Notes: a model not told the origin generated them from the letters alone. A DNA stretch of 52,190 nucleotides from Methanobacteriota archaeon (GCA_019347805.1 JAHWKR010000008.1:29037-81226); one strand, 5' to 3'; positions 1 to 8,438 are shown, numbered from the stretch's first letter. Numbers and translations: made by a program.

Positions 1-131
1 TCGATGTCGCGGATGAGCCCGATGACGCGGTCGTTCTGGACATAATGGAGCGGGGGCCCATCGGCATGGGATGGCCTCCAAATGGTCGCCCGGTCGGTCT
101 GGTAGGGACCGAAGTCGATGCCGTCGCTCAT
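1..131 (-). CDS. Hypothetical protein, N-terminal part only
   Basis: The gene runs off the left edge; only about 43 codons are visible, beginning MSDGIDFGPYQTDR. ATG at 131 is preferred because a TATA-like box (CTTTAT on the minus strand, about 155) lies about 25 bp upstream, the spacing of a leaderless archaeal transcript. The visible part has no signal peptide or membrane segment and I do not recognise a family. Codon choice is GC-rich like its neighbours. Confidence 0.6.
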   Translation of the reverse strand, partial: MSDGIDFGPYQTDRATIWRPSHADGPPLHYVQNDRVIGLIRDI

Positions 132-150
132 ATCCGCCCCACATTGCTGC

Positions 151-160
151 CCATAAAGTG
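151..160 (-). promoter_or_regulatory. TATA-like box of the partial left-edge gene
   Basis: The minus strand reads CACTTTATGG here, about 25 bp before the ATG at 131. AT-rich boxes are rare in this sequence, so the position relative to the start supports a leaderless promoter. Confidence 0.5.
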
Positions 161-169
161 GCTGCTCAA

Positions 170-229
170 TGCCTATATCGGCGGATATGCTTAAATCTAT
201 GCCTATAACTGCCCCGATTCCTGCCTATA
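170..229. repeat. Three direct copies of TGCCTATA
   Basis: TGCCTATA occurs at 170-177, 200-207 and 222-229. The segment joins the 3' end of the ABM gene to the promoter of the left-edge gene and is much more AT-rich than its surroundings. It could be a cluster of regulator sites or extra TATA boxes; chance is not excluded. Confidence 0.4.
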
Positions 230-574
230 TCGCCCGCTCGACCACCTGTCCCCTTCCGCTACCACCCGCCCAACGATCCGATAGGCCCCCGGCGTCGCCT
301 CGGTACACAGCGCCATCGCCGCCTTCATCTTCTCTTGTGCTGCCGGGTCGGCGCGCACGCGCTCGATCTGCTGCAATGATTCCCACGGCCCGAAAGAGTA
401 GAACGTGGTCGGTTCGGTGAGGCTCTGGATGAGCGTCCCCTCCGAGCGGGCGTCCGGCACGGCCACCGCGAAGGCGTCCCCCATCGCGTGCCACGCCTCG
501 CGGAACGCCTCTTCGTTGCCCGGCCTCACCTGCCAGCGCGCGAGCGTGTAGAACCCCCCTGCCGCTTCGGCCAT
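203..574 (-). CDS. Antibiotic-biosynthesis-monooxygenase-like (ABM) protein
   Basis: A 123-residue soluble protein beginning MAEAAGGFYTLARWQVRPG. The pattern of an early strand, then PGNEEAFREAW and a later FYSFGPWES strand fits the dimeric alpha+beta barrel of ABM-like proteins, which include small monooxygenases and many members of unknown substrate. An upstream in-frame ATG at 667 would add 31 mostly basic and Gly-rich residues unlike the rest, so 574 is preferred. It is divergent from the ABC exporter operon starting at 741. Substrate cannot be inferred. Confidence 0.6.
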   Translation of the reverse strand: MAEAAGGFYTLARWQVRPGNEEAFREAWHAMGDAFAVAVPDARSEGTLIQSLTEPTTFYSFGPWESLQQIERVRADPAAQEKMKAAMALCTEATPGAYRIVGRVVAEGDRWSSGRYRQESGQL

Positions 575-666
575 GCGGCGCCGGAACCCGCCCACCCTCA
601 AACCGGTTTTCGGAATCCCCCCGCCGAACGCTCGCGACTTCCGTGGGGACATCCCCGTAAAGCTCA

Positions 667-711
667 TTTAGAAGACTCCTTTCATCGCCCAACCGGTCCA
701 CGCGTGGACCG
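667..711 (+). promoter_or_regulatory. Probable promoter and operator of the ABC exporter operon
   Basis: A TATA-like TTTAGA at 667-672 is followed by a perfect 18-bp palindrome at 694-711 (left half CGGTCCACG). With usual archaeal spacing the transcript would start at about 694-698, inside the palindrome, so a protein bound there would block initiation. The ATG at 741 follows a weak AAGGA about 9 nt upstream. Binding by a regulator is inference. Confidence 0.5.
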
Positions 712-740
712 TTCTGCACTTCGCCCAAGGATGTGGTCCC

Positions 741-1877
741 ATGCCGCCCCCCGACGAGAAGGACACCCCCGAGTCGACCGAAGCGCACGCCTCCGGTGAC
801 CTGGTCCTCGAAGAGACCACGGCCGCCGAGGAGCCGGAGGGGCCCGACGGCATCCCTGGAGACGACGACTCCACCACCGAGGAGGTGGCGGAAGGCGCCG
901 GCAACCCACCGCTCGCCCGCTTCTACGGCCTCTCCCGTTCCTACGACGGCAAACGCGCCCTCGGTCCCCTCGACCTCACCATCGAACGCGGCACCGTGGG
1001 ACTGCTCGGCCCGAACGGCGCCGGCAAATCGACCCTCATCCGGCTCATGATGGGTGTCCTGCAGCCGACCGAAGGCCGCCTGGAAGTGCTCGGCAAGGAC
1101 CCGTCGTCGCTCGAGTTGCGCCGCCACATCGGCTACGCCCCCGAAGGCCCCGCCCTCTTTCCCGGTCTCAGCGGCGTGCAAGCGGTGGCCTACGCCGGAC
1201 GCCTCGTCGGCATGCAGAGCGCCGACGCCCTGCAACGGGCCCATCTCGTCTTGGACTACGTCGAACTCGGCGAAGCGCGCTACCGCCTCGTCGAAGGCTA
1301 CTCGACCGGCATGCGGCAACGCCTCAAACTGGCCCAGGCGCTCGTCCACGACCCCGAACTCCTCATCCTCGACGAACCGACCGAAGGCGTCGACCCGAAA
1401 GCGCGCGAAGACCTCCTCCAACTCATCCATGAGCTTTCGCGCGACCATGACATCCAACTCCTGCTTTCGACCCACCTGCTCCACGACGTCGAGCGCGTCG
1501 CGAGCCACGCCATGATCCTCAACCGGGGCCGCGTCATCGAGAACGGTCCCATCGCCGAACTCCGCACCGCCCACGCCCGTGGCCACCAGGTGCGCATCGC
1601 CGGTCCCATCGAACCGCTCATGGCCCGGCTCGCCGCCGACAATATCGCGCACGAATGGCGCCCCCCCGCCCTGCGCGTCCAGCTCGACGACCCCTACCGG
1701 CTCTTGCAATACGTGCAGGAATCGGGTGCCGTCATCCGGCAGATCGCCCCCATCGAACTCAGCCTCGACGAGGTCTTCGAAGAGGCGGTGCGGCGGCCCT
1801 ACATCCCGGAGGTCGACCTCGCACCGGGCACCACAGAAGATCCCACGCTCGAAGAAGGAGGTGAGACCCATGGCTGA
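741..1877 (+). CDS. ABC transporter ATP-binding protein (first ATPase)
   Basis: A 378-residue ATPase of the ABC-2 exporter class. Walker A (GPNGAGKST) is near residues 90-98, the signature YSTGMRQ near 187-193, Walker B (LLILDEPTEG) near 207-216 and the H-loop STH near 243-245. A C-terminal domain of about 100 residues follows. The first 56 residues are an acidic, low-complexity extension rich in Glu, Asp and Thr, unusual for this family. It is the first gene of a four-gene operon and overlaps the permease gene by 8 nt, so the products very likely form one membrane complex. Cargo is unknown. Confidence 0.9.
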   Translation: MPPPDEKDTPESTEAHASGDLVLEETTAAEEPEGPDGIPGDDDSTTEEVAEGAGNPPLARFYGLSRSYDGKRALGPLDLTIERGTVGLLGPNGAGKSTLIRLMMGVLQPTEGRLEVLGKDPSSLELRRHIGYAPEGPALFPGLSGVQAVAYAGRLVGMQSADALQRAHLVLDYVELGEARYRLVEGYSTGMRQRLKLAQALVHDPELLILDEPTEGVDPKAREDLLQLIHELSRDHDIQLLLSTHLLHDVERVASHAMILNRGRVIENGPIAELRTAHARGHQVRIAGPIEPLMARLAADNIAHEWRPPALRVQLDDPYRLLQYVQESGAVIRQIAPIELSLDEVFEEAVRRPYIPEVDLAPGTTEDPTLEEGGETHG

Positions 1878-2730
1878 TGGCGTCACCCCCTACCCCGCCT
1901 GGGACGGCACGTTGTCGAACAAGAGCCGCCTCGGCGTCATCACCGCCAACGAGGTGCGCCTGGCGTTCCGCAACACCTGGTCGATGATCGCCATCGGCCT
2001 CGGCCTCGCCTGGGGCTTCGCCTCCATCATCGAGTTCTACCAGATCCGCCAGGGCGGTGCGGCCATCCACGGCTGGGACGGCTTCACGAGCATGCTCGAC
2101 CAGCTGCTCTGGTTCGCGCTCTTCGTCGCCGCGACCGTCGGCGGACCGACGCTCCTTGAGGACGCCCGCGGTGGCGCGCTCGAACTCTACCTGTCGCGCT
2201 CGGTCAACCGGTTCGAATACCTTGGCGGCAAGGTGCTCGCCGTGCTGCTCCTCACCACCCTCATCGTGGCGCTCCCCGCCGTCGTCTATTGGGGCGCGAG
2301 CTACGTGTTCTATGAGGAACACCCCGAGAACTGGGCCATGGCGCCGCTCGGCGCGTTCGGCTACGCCCTCATGTGGGGCCTCATGGCGAGCGGCCTCGCC
2401 CTCGGTCTCTCCTCGGTCGGCCGCAGCGCGAGCGGCGCCGCATTGGGCCTCCTCGGCGGCTTCGCCGCGCTCGCCTTCATCGTCGATCCGCCCGGCATCT
2501 TCGCAGGCATGGCGCCGCTCCCGGAGCTCACCGCCGACCTGCGCTACACGGTCCTCAGCCCCTTCGCCGCTTTCGAGCAACAGAAGGAATGGCTCTTCGA
2601 TCTTGCCGCCCCCCACGCCTTCCCCTATTGGTGGGGCCTCGTCTATTGGGCCGCCCTGACCGTCCTCGGATGGCTCCTTGTCGCCTTCCGCCACCCCCGT
2701 GCCCGAGGTGAAGAACATGGCCGACTCTGA
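1870..2730 (+). CDS. ABC-2 type permease, six membrane segments
   Basis: A 286-residue integral membrane protein with about six hydrophobic segments (around 31-50, 74-95, 119-140, 157-180, 184-207 and 252-275). After the second segment, LEDARGGALELYLSRSVNR is the cytoplasmic loop typical of ABC-2 permeases of the NosY/COG1277 kind. The ATG at 1870 overlaps the end of the preceding ATPase and is served by a strong AAGGAGGTGA at 1856-1865. It should form the channel half of the exporter with the ATPases. Substrate unknown. Confidence 0.87.
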   Translation: MADGVTPYPAWDGTLSNKSRLGVITANEVRLAFRNTWSMIAIGLGLAWGFASIIEFYQIRQGGAAIHGWDGFTSMLDQLLWFALFVAATVGGPTLLEDARGGALELYLSRSVNRFEYLGGKVLAVLLLTTLIVALPAVVYWGASYVFYEEHPENWAMAPLGAFGYALMWGLMASGLALGLSSVGRSASGAALGLLGGFAALAFIVDPPGIFAGMAPLPELTADLRYTVLSPFAAFEQQKEWLFDLAAPHAFPYWWGLVYWAALTVLGWLLVAFRHPRARGEEHGRL

Positions 2731-3796
2731 ACCGCGCAACGTGCATGAGGAGAACGAGGTGCCGGACGACGTCGCCGGTCTCGACGACACCACCACGACG
2801 AGCGAAGGGACCAGCGACACCACGACCACCGAGTTCCCCGACGAGGCTGAAGAGACCGTCCTCGGCGCGGCCGGTCGGGATGACGCCATCGTCTCGCTGC
2901 GCCGCGTCTCGCGCTGGTACGGCGAGGTCAACGCCGTCAACGACGTCACCGTCGACATCGGCCCCGGCATCACCGGCCTCCTCGGTCCAAACGGTGCCGG
3001 CAAATCGACGCTCATGCGCATGATCGTCGGCCTGCAGCGGCCGTCCCAAGGAGCCGTCCAGGTGCACGGCCGCGAACCGTGGGGCGACCCGAAGGTCCTG
3101 CGCCGCATCGGCTACCTCCCCGAAGCGCCCGCCCCGTGGCGCGACCACAGCGGCCACGACGCGCTCATGCGCGCCGCCCGACTGGCGGGTCTTCCCAAAG
3201 AGGACCGCGAGCCGGCCGTGCAGAAAGCGCTCGAACGGGTGGGCCTTTCGGATGCCGCCGAACAGACGGTCGGCACCTACAGCATGGGCATGCAGCAACG
3301 CCTCAAGTTCGCCCTCGCGCTCCTGCACGAACCCGACCTCTACGTCCTCGACGAGCCCCTCCTCGGCACCGATCCGCTCGCGCGCCGCGACCTCATGCAC
3401 CTCATGCAGGAGATGGCCGCCGAAGGCAAGAGCATCCTGCTCTCGACCCATGTGTTGCCCGACGTCGAGGCGCTCACCGAGCGCGTGCTCATCATGGACC
3501 ACGGCCGCGTCCTCGCCCATGGCCGCGCCGCCGACATCCGTGACCTCCTTGAACGCTATCCGCGCACCGTGCGCATCCAGACCCCCGACCCGCGCGCCGT
3601 CGGCGCCGCCCTCTGGGATTGGGACACGGTGCTCTCCGTCGCCGTCGACGGCGACACCCTTGTGGTCCGCACCGACAAGCCCGCGGACTTCTACGAACGC
3701 CTCCAGACGCACCTCATCGCCGAACGTCTGCCCTTTTCCAGCGTCTCGTCACCCGACGAGAACGTCGAGGCCGTCTTCCGATACCTGGTGGGATGA
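2717..3796 (+). CDS. ABC transporter ATP-binding protein (second ATPase)
   Basis: A 359-residue ATPase paralogous to the first gene: Walker A GPNGAGKST near 90-98, signature YSMGMQQ near 188, Walker B LYVLDEPLLG near 208-217 and STH near 243-245. It carries the same kind of acidic N-terminal extension, here a Thr/Glu/Asp-rich stretch over residues 1-50. The ATG at 2717 is preferred over an upstream frame because GAGGTG lies 6 nt before it; the gene overlaps the permease by 14 nt. Two ATPases with two unlike permeases suggest a heteromeric exporter or two related pairs. Confidence 0.89.
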   Translation: MADSEPRNVHEENEVPDDVAGLDDTTTTSEGTSDTTTTEFPDEAEETVLGAAGRDDAIVSLRRVSRWYGEVNAVNDVTVDIGPGITGLLGPNGAGKSTLMRMIVGLQRPSQGAVQVHGREPWGDPKVLRRIGYLPEAPAPWRDHSGHDALMRAARLAGLPKEDREPAVQKALERVGLSDAAEQTVGTYSMGMQQRLKFALALLHEPDLYVLDEPLLGTDPLARRDLMHLMQEMAAEGKSILLSTHVLPDVEALTERVLIMDHGRVLAHGRAADIRDLLERYPRTVRIQTPDPRAVGAALWDWDTVLSVAVDGDTLVVRTDKPADFYERLQTHLIAERLPFSSVSSPDENVEAVFRYLVG

Positions 3797-3799
3797 ACG

Positions 3800-5545
3800 A
3801 TGACCGGAGAGACACGACTTCTTGCCGCCGACAGCCTCCTCAGATGGATGCGTGCCCCCGGGTTCCTCATGGTGCTCGCCGTGGCGCTCATCCCGCCCGC
3901 GATGACCGCCGCCTGGGTCGGCACCCACGACGAGGACATCGCCGTGACCGGCCTGTCCTGGGACCCGCAGAACCCGGAACTGGGCGACCTCATCAACTTC
4001 ACCGTCGACGTCAAGAACCTGATGGCGCGCGACGTCGGCCCGTTCAATGTCACCCTGCGCATCGGCTACACCGACGAATCGTTCGGGCGTTCCGCGTTCA
4101 TCGATTCGTTCAACAGCACCAAAGCGGTCGACGGTCTCGGACCGAACGAGGCCACCACCGTCGCCTATTCGTGGAACACCTCGGGCAACCTCCAGGGCAA
4201 CCAGCTCATCCGCACCATCGGTACGCTCCTTGTCGAGGCCATCGTCGACCCCGACGACAAGATCGCCGAGGTGGAGGACCAGAACAACCGCCGCCACGCC
4301 CAGTTCAGCGTCAGCACGCCGCCGCCCCCGCCCGCCGAGGCTCCGGAGGACCCCGAACGGGAAGACGGTGGCAACAACACGACCCGCACGTTCCTCAACG
4401 CGCGCATCGACGGCATCCGCATCGACCCCCCGGCCGACCATGACGGCGACCCCGACGACTATGTGCCCTTCGCCGGAGACCAGGTCAACATCACGGTGCA
4501 GGTGCGCAACCTCGGCCCCGACACGATGACCAACGCCTCGGTCGACATCCTCCTCACCCGCTTCACCTACGAAGCGACCACGGTGGAAGGACGCACCACC
4601 GTGCAACCCGTGCAGGCGCCCGGCGCGCCGCCGCTCCAGGCAAGCCGCGACCTCGAACCGCTCGGCGCGAACGAGAGCCGCGACGTGACGTTCAACGTGC
4701 CGCGTGAACTCCAGGTGTCACCCTACCAGGCCATCGCCTGTCTCCACTCCGGCGAAGCGGTCGGCTACCAGTTGCCGCAGCCGTGGAGCAGCGCCTGCGG
4801 TTTCGTCCTCGGCGCCGCCGAAGGCGACGACCCGAACGACAACATCGACCAATCCATCTTCCGCGCCGACCGGCACGTCCCCTACGAACCGCCGGAGCCG
4901 CAGGCGACCGCGAAGGACTTCTACCGCAACAAGGTGCTCCTGCCCATCCACTTCACCTTGCTCGTGCCGTTCATCGCCCTCTTCTACGCCGGCGGTGTGC
5001 TCTCCGACGACCGCAACCGCGGCAACCTGCCCTACCTCCTTACCCGGCCGGTGCCACGCTGGCAGATCCCGCTCTCGCGCTTCGGTGCGAGTTTCGCCGT
5101 CGCGCTCGTCGCTGTCCTCGTCGGGGTAATCATCACCTACCTCCTGCTCCTTGGCACCCCGCGCGCCGGCGCCGCCTACTTCTGGTGGCCGCTCGGCTTC
5201 TCGGTGCTCGTGCTCCTCGCCTACAGCGGGTTGTTCACGCTCATCGGCGTCTGGAGCGACCGGCCCTACCTGGTCGGCCTGCTCTACATCCTCGGCTTCG
5301 AGACCCTGCTCGCCATCGGTCAGAGCGTCCTCGTGAACGGCCGGCCGCTCGTGCAGGACTGGTTCATCACCTGGTTCTCCCTCAACCATTGGGTGCGCAG
5401 GGCGATGGAGACCTGGGACCCGAATGCGGCGACGGCCATCTTCAACGCCAGCGACCTCACCCCCATCCTCGTCCTCGTCGGCGTCGCCGTCGTCGGACTG
5501 GTCGGGGCCGCGGTCATGATGCAGAACCGGGAGTTCCACGAATAG
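3800..5545 (+). CDS. ABC-2 type permease with two extracellular CARDB-like domains
   Basis: A 581-residue protein. One membrane segment at about 20-39 is followed by about 340 extracellular residues: a CARDB-like Ig-fold domain (about 45-171), a Pro/Glu-rich linker, and a second such domain (about 200-345). About five more segments follow (382-401, 430-451, 462-483, 490-508, 553-573). The loop DDRNRGNLPYLLTRPVPRW is the ABC-2 permease signature. Several N-glycosylation sequons (NFT, NVT, NST, NTS, NIT, NES) lie in the insert. Start is 3 nt after the ATPase stop. The extracellular domains may bind cargo or surface polymer; that is inference. Confidence 0.87.
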   Translation: MTGETRLLAADSLLRWMRAPGFLMVLAVALIPPAMTAAWVGTHDEDIAVTGLSWDPQNPELGDLINFTVDVKNLMARDVGPFNVTLRIGYTDESFGRSAFIDSFNSTKAVDGLGPNEATTVAYSWNTSGNLQGNQLIRTIGTLLVEAIVDPDDKIAEVEDQNNRRHAQFSVSTPPPPPAEAPEDPEREDGGNNTTRTFLNARIDGIRIDPPADHDGDPDDYVPFAGDQVNITVQVRNLGPDTMTNASVDILLTRFTYEATTVEGRTTVQPVQAPGAPPLQASRDLEPLGANESRDVTFNVPRELQVSPYQAIACLHSGEAVGYQLPQPWSSACGFVLGAAEGDDPNDNIDQSIFRADRHVPYEPPEPQATAKDFYRNKVLLPIHFTLLVPFIALFYAGGVLSDDRNRGNLPYLLTRPVPRWQIPLSRFGASFAVALVAVLVGVIITYLLLLGTPRAGAAYFWWPLGFSVLVLLAYSGLFTLIGVWSDRPYLVGLLYILGFETLLAIGQSVLVNGRPLVQDWFITWFSLNHWVRRAMETWDPNAATAIFNASDLTPILVLVGVAVVGLVGAAVMMQNREFHE

Positions 5546-5554
5546 GGACCGTGT

Positions 5555-6553
5555 TCAGTCATCGCGCCGGGCGCGTCGGTAGCCGACCACGATGGACGCG
5601 ACGGCGGCGACGGCGGCCAAGGCGAACCAGAGACCCGCGCTCGACCCCTTGCTCCCGTCACCGTCCGCGTCCTCGAACGCGGGGGAGCCCGCACCACCCG
5701 TCATCCCCGGCGGGACCGCGAGCAATCGCACCTCGTCGGTGGAATAGACCGGGTCCTCCATCGGCGTCCTGGAGCATCTGAACGCGACGAGCTCCTGCAC
5801 CGTTTCCGCCTCGTGCTCCTCCAGCTTGCCGTCCCTCGCCGCTTCCTTGCCGTAGCGGAGTTCCTTGACCGTCGTGCACGCCTCCTCGGCGTACCACCGC
5901 ACATAGCTCACACCCTCGAACCGGACCAGCATCTTCCACGCCTGGAACGTCCCCGCCTGCACCGAGACAGGACCATGGTCGACGACCTGGACGGTGTGCA
6001 CCGCCTGCCAAGGCTCGCGCTCCGGCTGGTCACCGTTCTTCTGCCACACCTTCACCGTGCTCGCCCATTCGTATCCCACCGTGAACGGAAAGATCTCTTC
6101 CACGAGGACGGGGCGGTAGGTGCGCTGGACGTCTTGGCTGAAGGTCGACCGCCCTTGCTCTTGTAGGGTCGTCGTGCCCGACAGTCCCAAGGTGGCGTGG
6201 TCGGTCGTGCGGATCCATTTGTCGATCTCGACATGCTCCTCCACCTCACTCGACGTCGACGCGGCGTCCGTACCCGCCTCCTTCTTGACGACAAGATCCG
6301 ATGAGGAGTGGATACGGAACGTCTCGTAGCGCGCTCCGTCGGCCGCTTCGTGCACCTCCGTCGCGGCGACCTCGTTGTGGACCTCCCCCCTGGCGTTCCC
6401 GGTCACCCTGAAGGTCCAGAGATCGCCCTCTGCGATCCCCTGGATGTGTGCGAACGGAGGCTCGTCGGAGCGGGCTCCGACCCCTGTCGGCACCATCAGG
6501 GAGAGGACCAGGATGGCCGCGGTGACCAGGAGCGACGGACGGGCCGGGCCCAT
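5555..6553 (-). CDS. Secreted, C-terminally anchored protein, paralog A
   Basis: A 332-residue protein with an N-terminal signal peptide (cleavage probably near GVGARSDE), a long extracellular domain and a C-terminal hydrophobic segment followed by YRRARRDD. It is clearly paralogous to the gene at 7393-8385: both have PPFAHIQGI near the mature N-terminus, a GEVHNEVA motif, a TFxAWKM motif and an ending with EDPVYSTDEV then VPPGMTG. Two conserved Cys positions (EEACTTVKE and the FRCSR region) may form a disulfide. I know no named family. Convergent with the exporter operon, 9 nt apart. Confidence 0.8.
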   Translation of the reverse strand: MGPARPSLLVTAAILVLSLMVPTGVGARSDEPPFAHIQGIAEGDLWTFRVTGNARGEVHNEVAATEVHEAADGARYETFRIHSSSDLVVKKEAGTDAASTSSEVEEHVEIDKWIRTTDHATLGLSGTTTLQEQGRSTFSQDVQRTYRPVLVEEIFPFTVGYEWASTVKVWQKNGDQPEREPWQAVHTVQVVDHGPVSVQAGTFQAWKMLVRFEGVSYVRWYAEEACTTVKELRYGKEAARDGKLEEHEAETVQELVAFRCSRTPMEDPVYSTDEVRLLAVPPGMTGGAGSPAFEDADGDGSKGSSAGLWFALAAVAAVASIVVGYRRARRDD

Positions 6554-6573
6554 GCCGTGTCAACCAACGACAG

Positions 6574-6608
6574 AGCGTGATAAGGCTTCGTGAAGCAACG
6601 GCTTTACG
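6574..6608. promoter_or_regulatory. Promoter block shared with paralog B; possibly bidirectional
   Basis: The + strand reads AGCGTGATAAG then TTCGTGAAGC (6574-6596). The same 23 bp occurs before paralog B at 8406-8428 with 21 of 23 identical, and the match continues into a GCTTTA box (6600-6605). On the minus strand it gives CTTATCA, about 28 bp before the ATG at 6553. The + strand GCTTTA could serve nep1. Conservation of noncoding sequence between the two copies points to shared control. Confidence 0.6.
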
Positions 6609-6658
6609 GCCTCCGGCCTCCGAACCCTTTCTGAACCCCCAGCCACTGGCCGCCCCCG

Positions 6659-7396
6659 GTGCCCTTCCCCACCCTCGAGGTCCCGACGCTCCACCTGGTG
6701 CTCGCCGAGGCCGCTGTCGAACTGGTCCCGCAGCCGCTCTGGTCCCATCCCTCGGTGTCACGCTCGGCGAAGAAGCGCAACAAGAAGACCGGTGAGATCC
6801 TCCTCGAGGACACCTATCACCATGCCGCGATGCGCGAGGCGACCAAGAAAGGGCGTTTCGAGGACCGCGAGCGACGCGGCCGGCCCGACATCGTCCACAC
6901 GACGCTCCTCGTCGTCATGGAATCGATCCTCAACAAGGAAGGCCGTCTACAGGTGTGGGTGCATACGCAGGACGACCGCGTCATCTGGATCCGCCCCGAC
7001 ACGCGCTTGCAGCGTGCGCAACACCGCTTCTTCGGGCTCGTCGAGGACCTGCTCGTCTCCGGCCGCGTGCCGTCTCTGGAAAAAGGCGACGCTTTGATGT
7101 CCGTCAAGGACGGCATGACCCTGTCCGTGCTCCTCGAGGAGATCGCCCCGCACCATGTCCTTCTCTTCGACGAGCATGGCGAGACGCTCCCCATCGAGAC
7201 CATCGCCACCGAAGGGGCGGGTGTGGATGACCGGGTCGCCGCGGTCATCGGCGCCTATCCCACCGGTCCCATGCGCTCCGACCTGTCCGGGCTCACGGTG
7301 CCCGTCCAGAGCGTCTCGCTCGGCCCGGAACCGCTCACCGCGTGGACCGTGGTCGCGGAACTCCTTGTGCGCTACCGTCTCTCTGCGCGCGCCTAG
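6659..7396 (+). CDS. nep1: Ribosomal RNA small-subunit pseudouridine methyltransferase Nep1
   Basis: A 245-residue SPOUT-family methyltransferase. Nep1 (Emg1) methylates N1 of a conserved pseudouridine in the 16S/18S rRNA and helps small-subunit assembly in archaea and eukaryotes. The opening LHLVLAEAAVELVP and the GRPDIVHTTLL motif (about 74-84) are characteristic. GTG at 6659 is the only reasonable start: an in-frame stop lies at 6632 and there is no nearer ATG. Its stop overlaps the stop of paralog B on the other strand in a shared CTAG at 7393-7396. It sits between two copies of an unrelated secreted protein, so the neighbourhood says little about its role. Confidence 0.9.
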   Translation: MPFPTLEVPTLHLVLAEAAVELVPQPLWSHPSVSRSAKKRNKKTGEILLEDTYHHAAMREATKKGRFEDRERRGRPDIVHTTLLVVMESILNKEGRLQVWVHTQDDRVIWIRPDTRLQRAQHRFFGLVEDLLVSGRVPSLEKGDALMSVKDGMTLSVLLEEIAPHHVLLFDEHGETLPIETIATEGAGVDDRVAAVIGAYPTGPMRSDLSGLTVPVQSVSLGPEPLTAWTVVAELLVRYRLSARA

Positions 7397-8385
7397 CGAC
7401 GCCTGCGGCCATAGCCGATAAGAGACACCGAGACACCGATGACGACCCCGAGCGCGAGCCAGACACCGACCCCGACGCCCTCGCGCTCTTCGTCGTCACG
7501 CTGTTCGAACGTCGGCGAAGTCGCCGGTCCGGTCATGCCGGGCGGCACCCGGGTGAGCGTCACCTCGTCCGTGGAATAGACCGGGTCCTCCTTGGCGCTG
7601 CGGGAACAGGAATGATCGGTGAGTTCGAGCGTCGCCTCGGGTTCCCCCTTCTCCCGGGTGCCGTCCTTGCCGATGTCACGGCTGTACCGGATCTCCTTGA
7701 CCGTCGTGCACGCCTTCTCCGAATACCAGCGCTCATAGGAGGCGCCTTCGGCCGAGAAGCGGACGACCATCTTCCAGGCGTCGAACGTCCCCGCGGGCAC
7801 GGTCACCTTCTCGTAGCCGACGACGGAGACCATATGCAAGGCGTTCTTCACTTCCCATGACTGGTCCCCGTTGCGCTGCCGGAGGTGGACCTCGCTCTCC
7901 CAGGCATAGCCGACGGTATAGGGATAGATGTCCTCGACGAGCGGCGGTTCGTAGGTGCGCTGGATCTCTTGCGTGGTGGCGTCCTGTCCATGCGGTTTGA
8001 CGGTGGTGGTGCCGAAGACCTCCAAGGTGGCGTAGTCGTCTACGCGCACCCATTTGTCGACATCGATGCGTTCCTGCACCTCCGTCGATGTGGACGCGGT
8101 CCCGGTGCCGACTTCCTGCTGGACGAGAAGGTCGGAAAAAGCGTGGATGCGGTAGGTGTCGTAGGAGCGGCCGTCGGCGCCCTTGTGCACCTCCATCGAC
8201 GCGACCTCGTTGTGCACCTCGCCCTTCGCCTTCCCGGACACCCTGAAGGTCCAGAAGTCGCCGCGTTCGATACCTTGGATGTGGGCGAACGGCGGGTCCT
8301 CGTCCTGGGCGCTCGTCGGGGCCGGCAAGACGAAGAACGCCAGGAGGACGGTCATGACGAAGAGCCATGGACGGACGGGACCCAT
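7393..8385 (-). CDS. Secreted, C-terminally anchored protein, paralog B
   Basis: A 330-residue paralog of the protein encoded at 5555-6553, with the same layout: signal peptide ending near PTSAQDED, PPFAHIQGI at the mature N-terminus, GEVHNEVA, GTFDAWKMVV, KEDPVYSTDEV, VPPGMTG, then an acidic spacer, a hydrophobic helix and GYGRRRR. The promoter (8406-8438) is conserved too. The two copies flank nep1 in the same orientation, as after a duplication of a block. Function unknown; the surface location is inferred from the signal peptide and tail. Confidence 0.8.
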   Translation of the reverse strand: MGPVRPWLFVMTVLLAFFVLPAPTSAQDEDPPFAHIQGIERGDFWTFRVSGKAKGEVHNEVASMEVHKGADGRSYDTYRIHAFSDLLVQQEVGTGTASTSTEVQERIDVDKWVRVDDYATLEVFGTTTVKPHGQDATTQEIQRTYEPPLVEDIYPYTVGYAWESEVHLRQRNGDQSWEVKNALHMVSVVGYEKVTVPAGTFDAWKMVVRFSAEGASYERWYSEKACTTVKEIRYSRDIGKDGTREKGEPEATLELTDHSCSRSAKEDPVYSTDEVTLTRVPPGMTGPATSPTFEQRDDEEREGVGVGVWLALGVVIGVSVSLIGYGRRRR

Positions 8386-8405
8386 CCGTTGTGCATCACG
8401 AAGGA

Positions 8406-8438
8406 AGCGTGATAAGCGTTCGTGAAGCGACCGCTTTA
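8406..8438. promoter_or_regulatory. Promoter block of paralog B
   Basis: AGCGTGATAAGCGTTCGTGA and its continuation match the block at 6574-6608. The minus-strand CTTATCA lies about 30 bp before the ATG at 8385, so the transcript would have a leader of only a few nucleotides. A second box, GCTTTA, lies at the far end as in the other copy. Confidence 0.6.
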
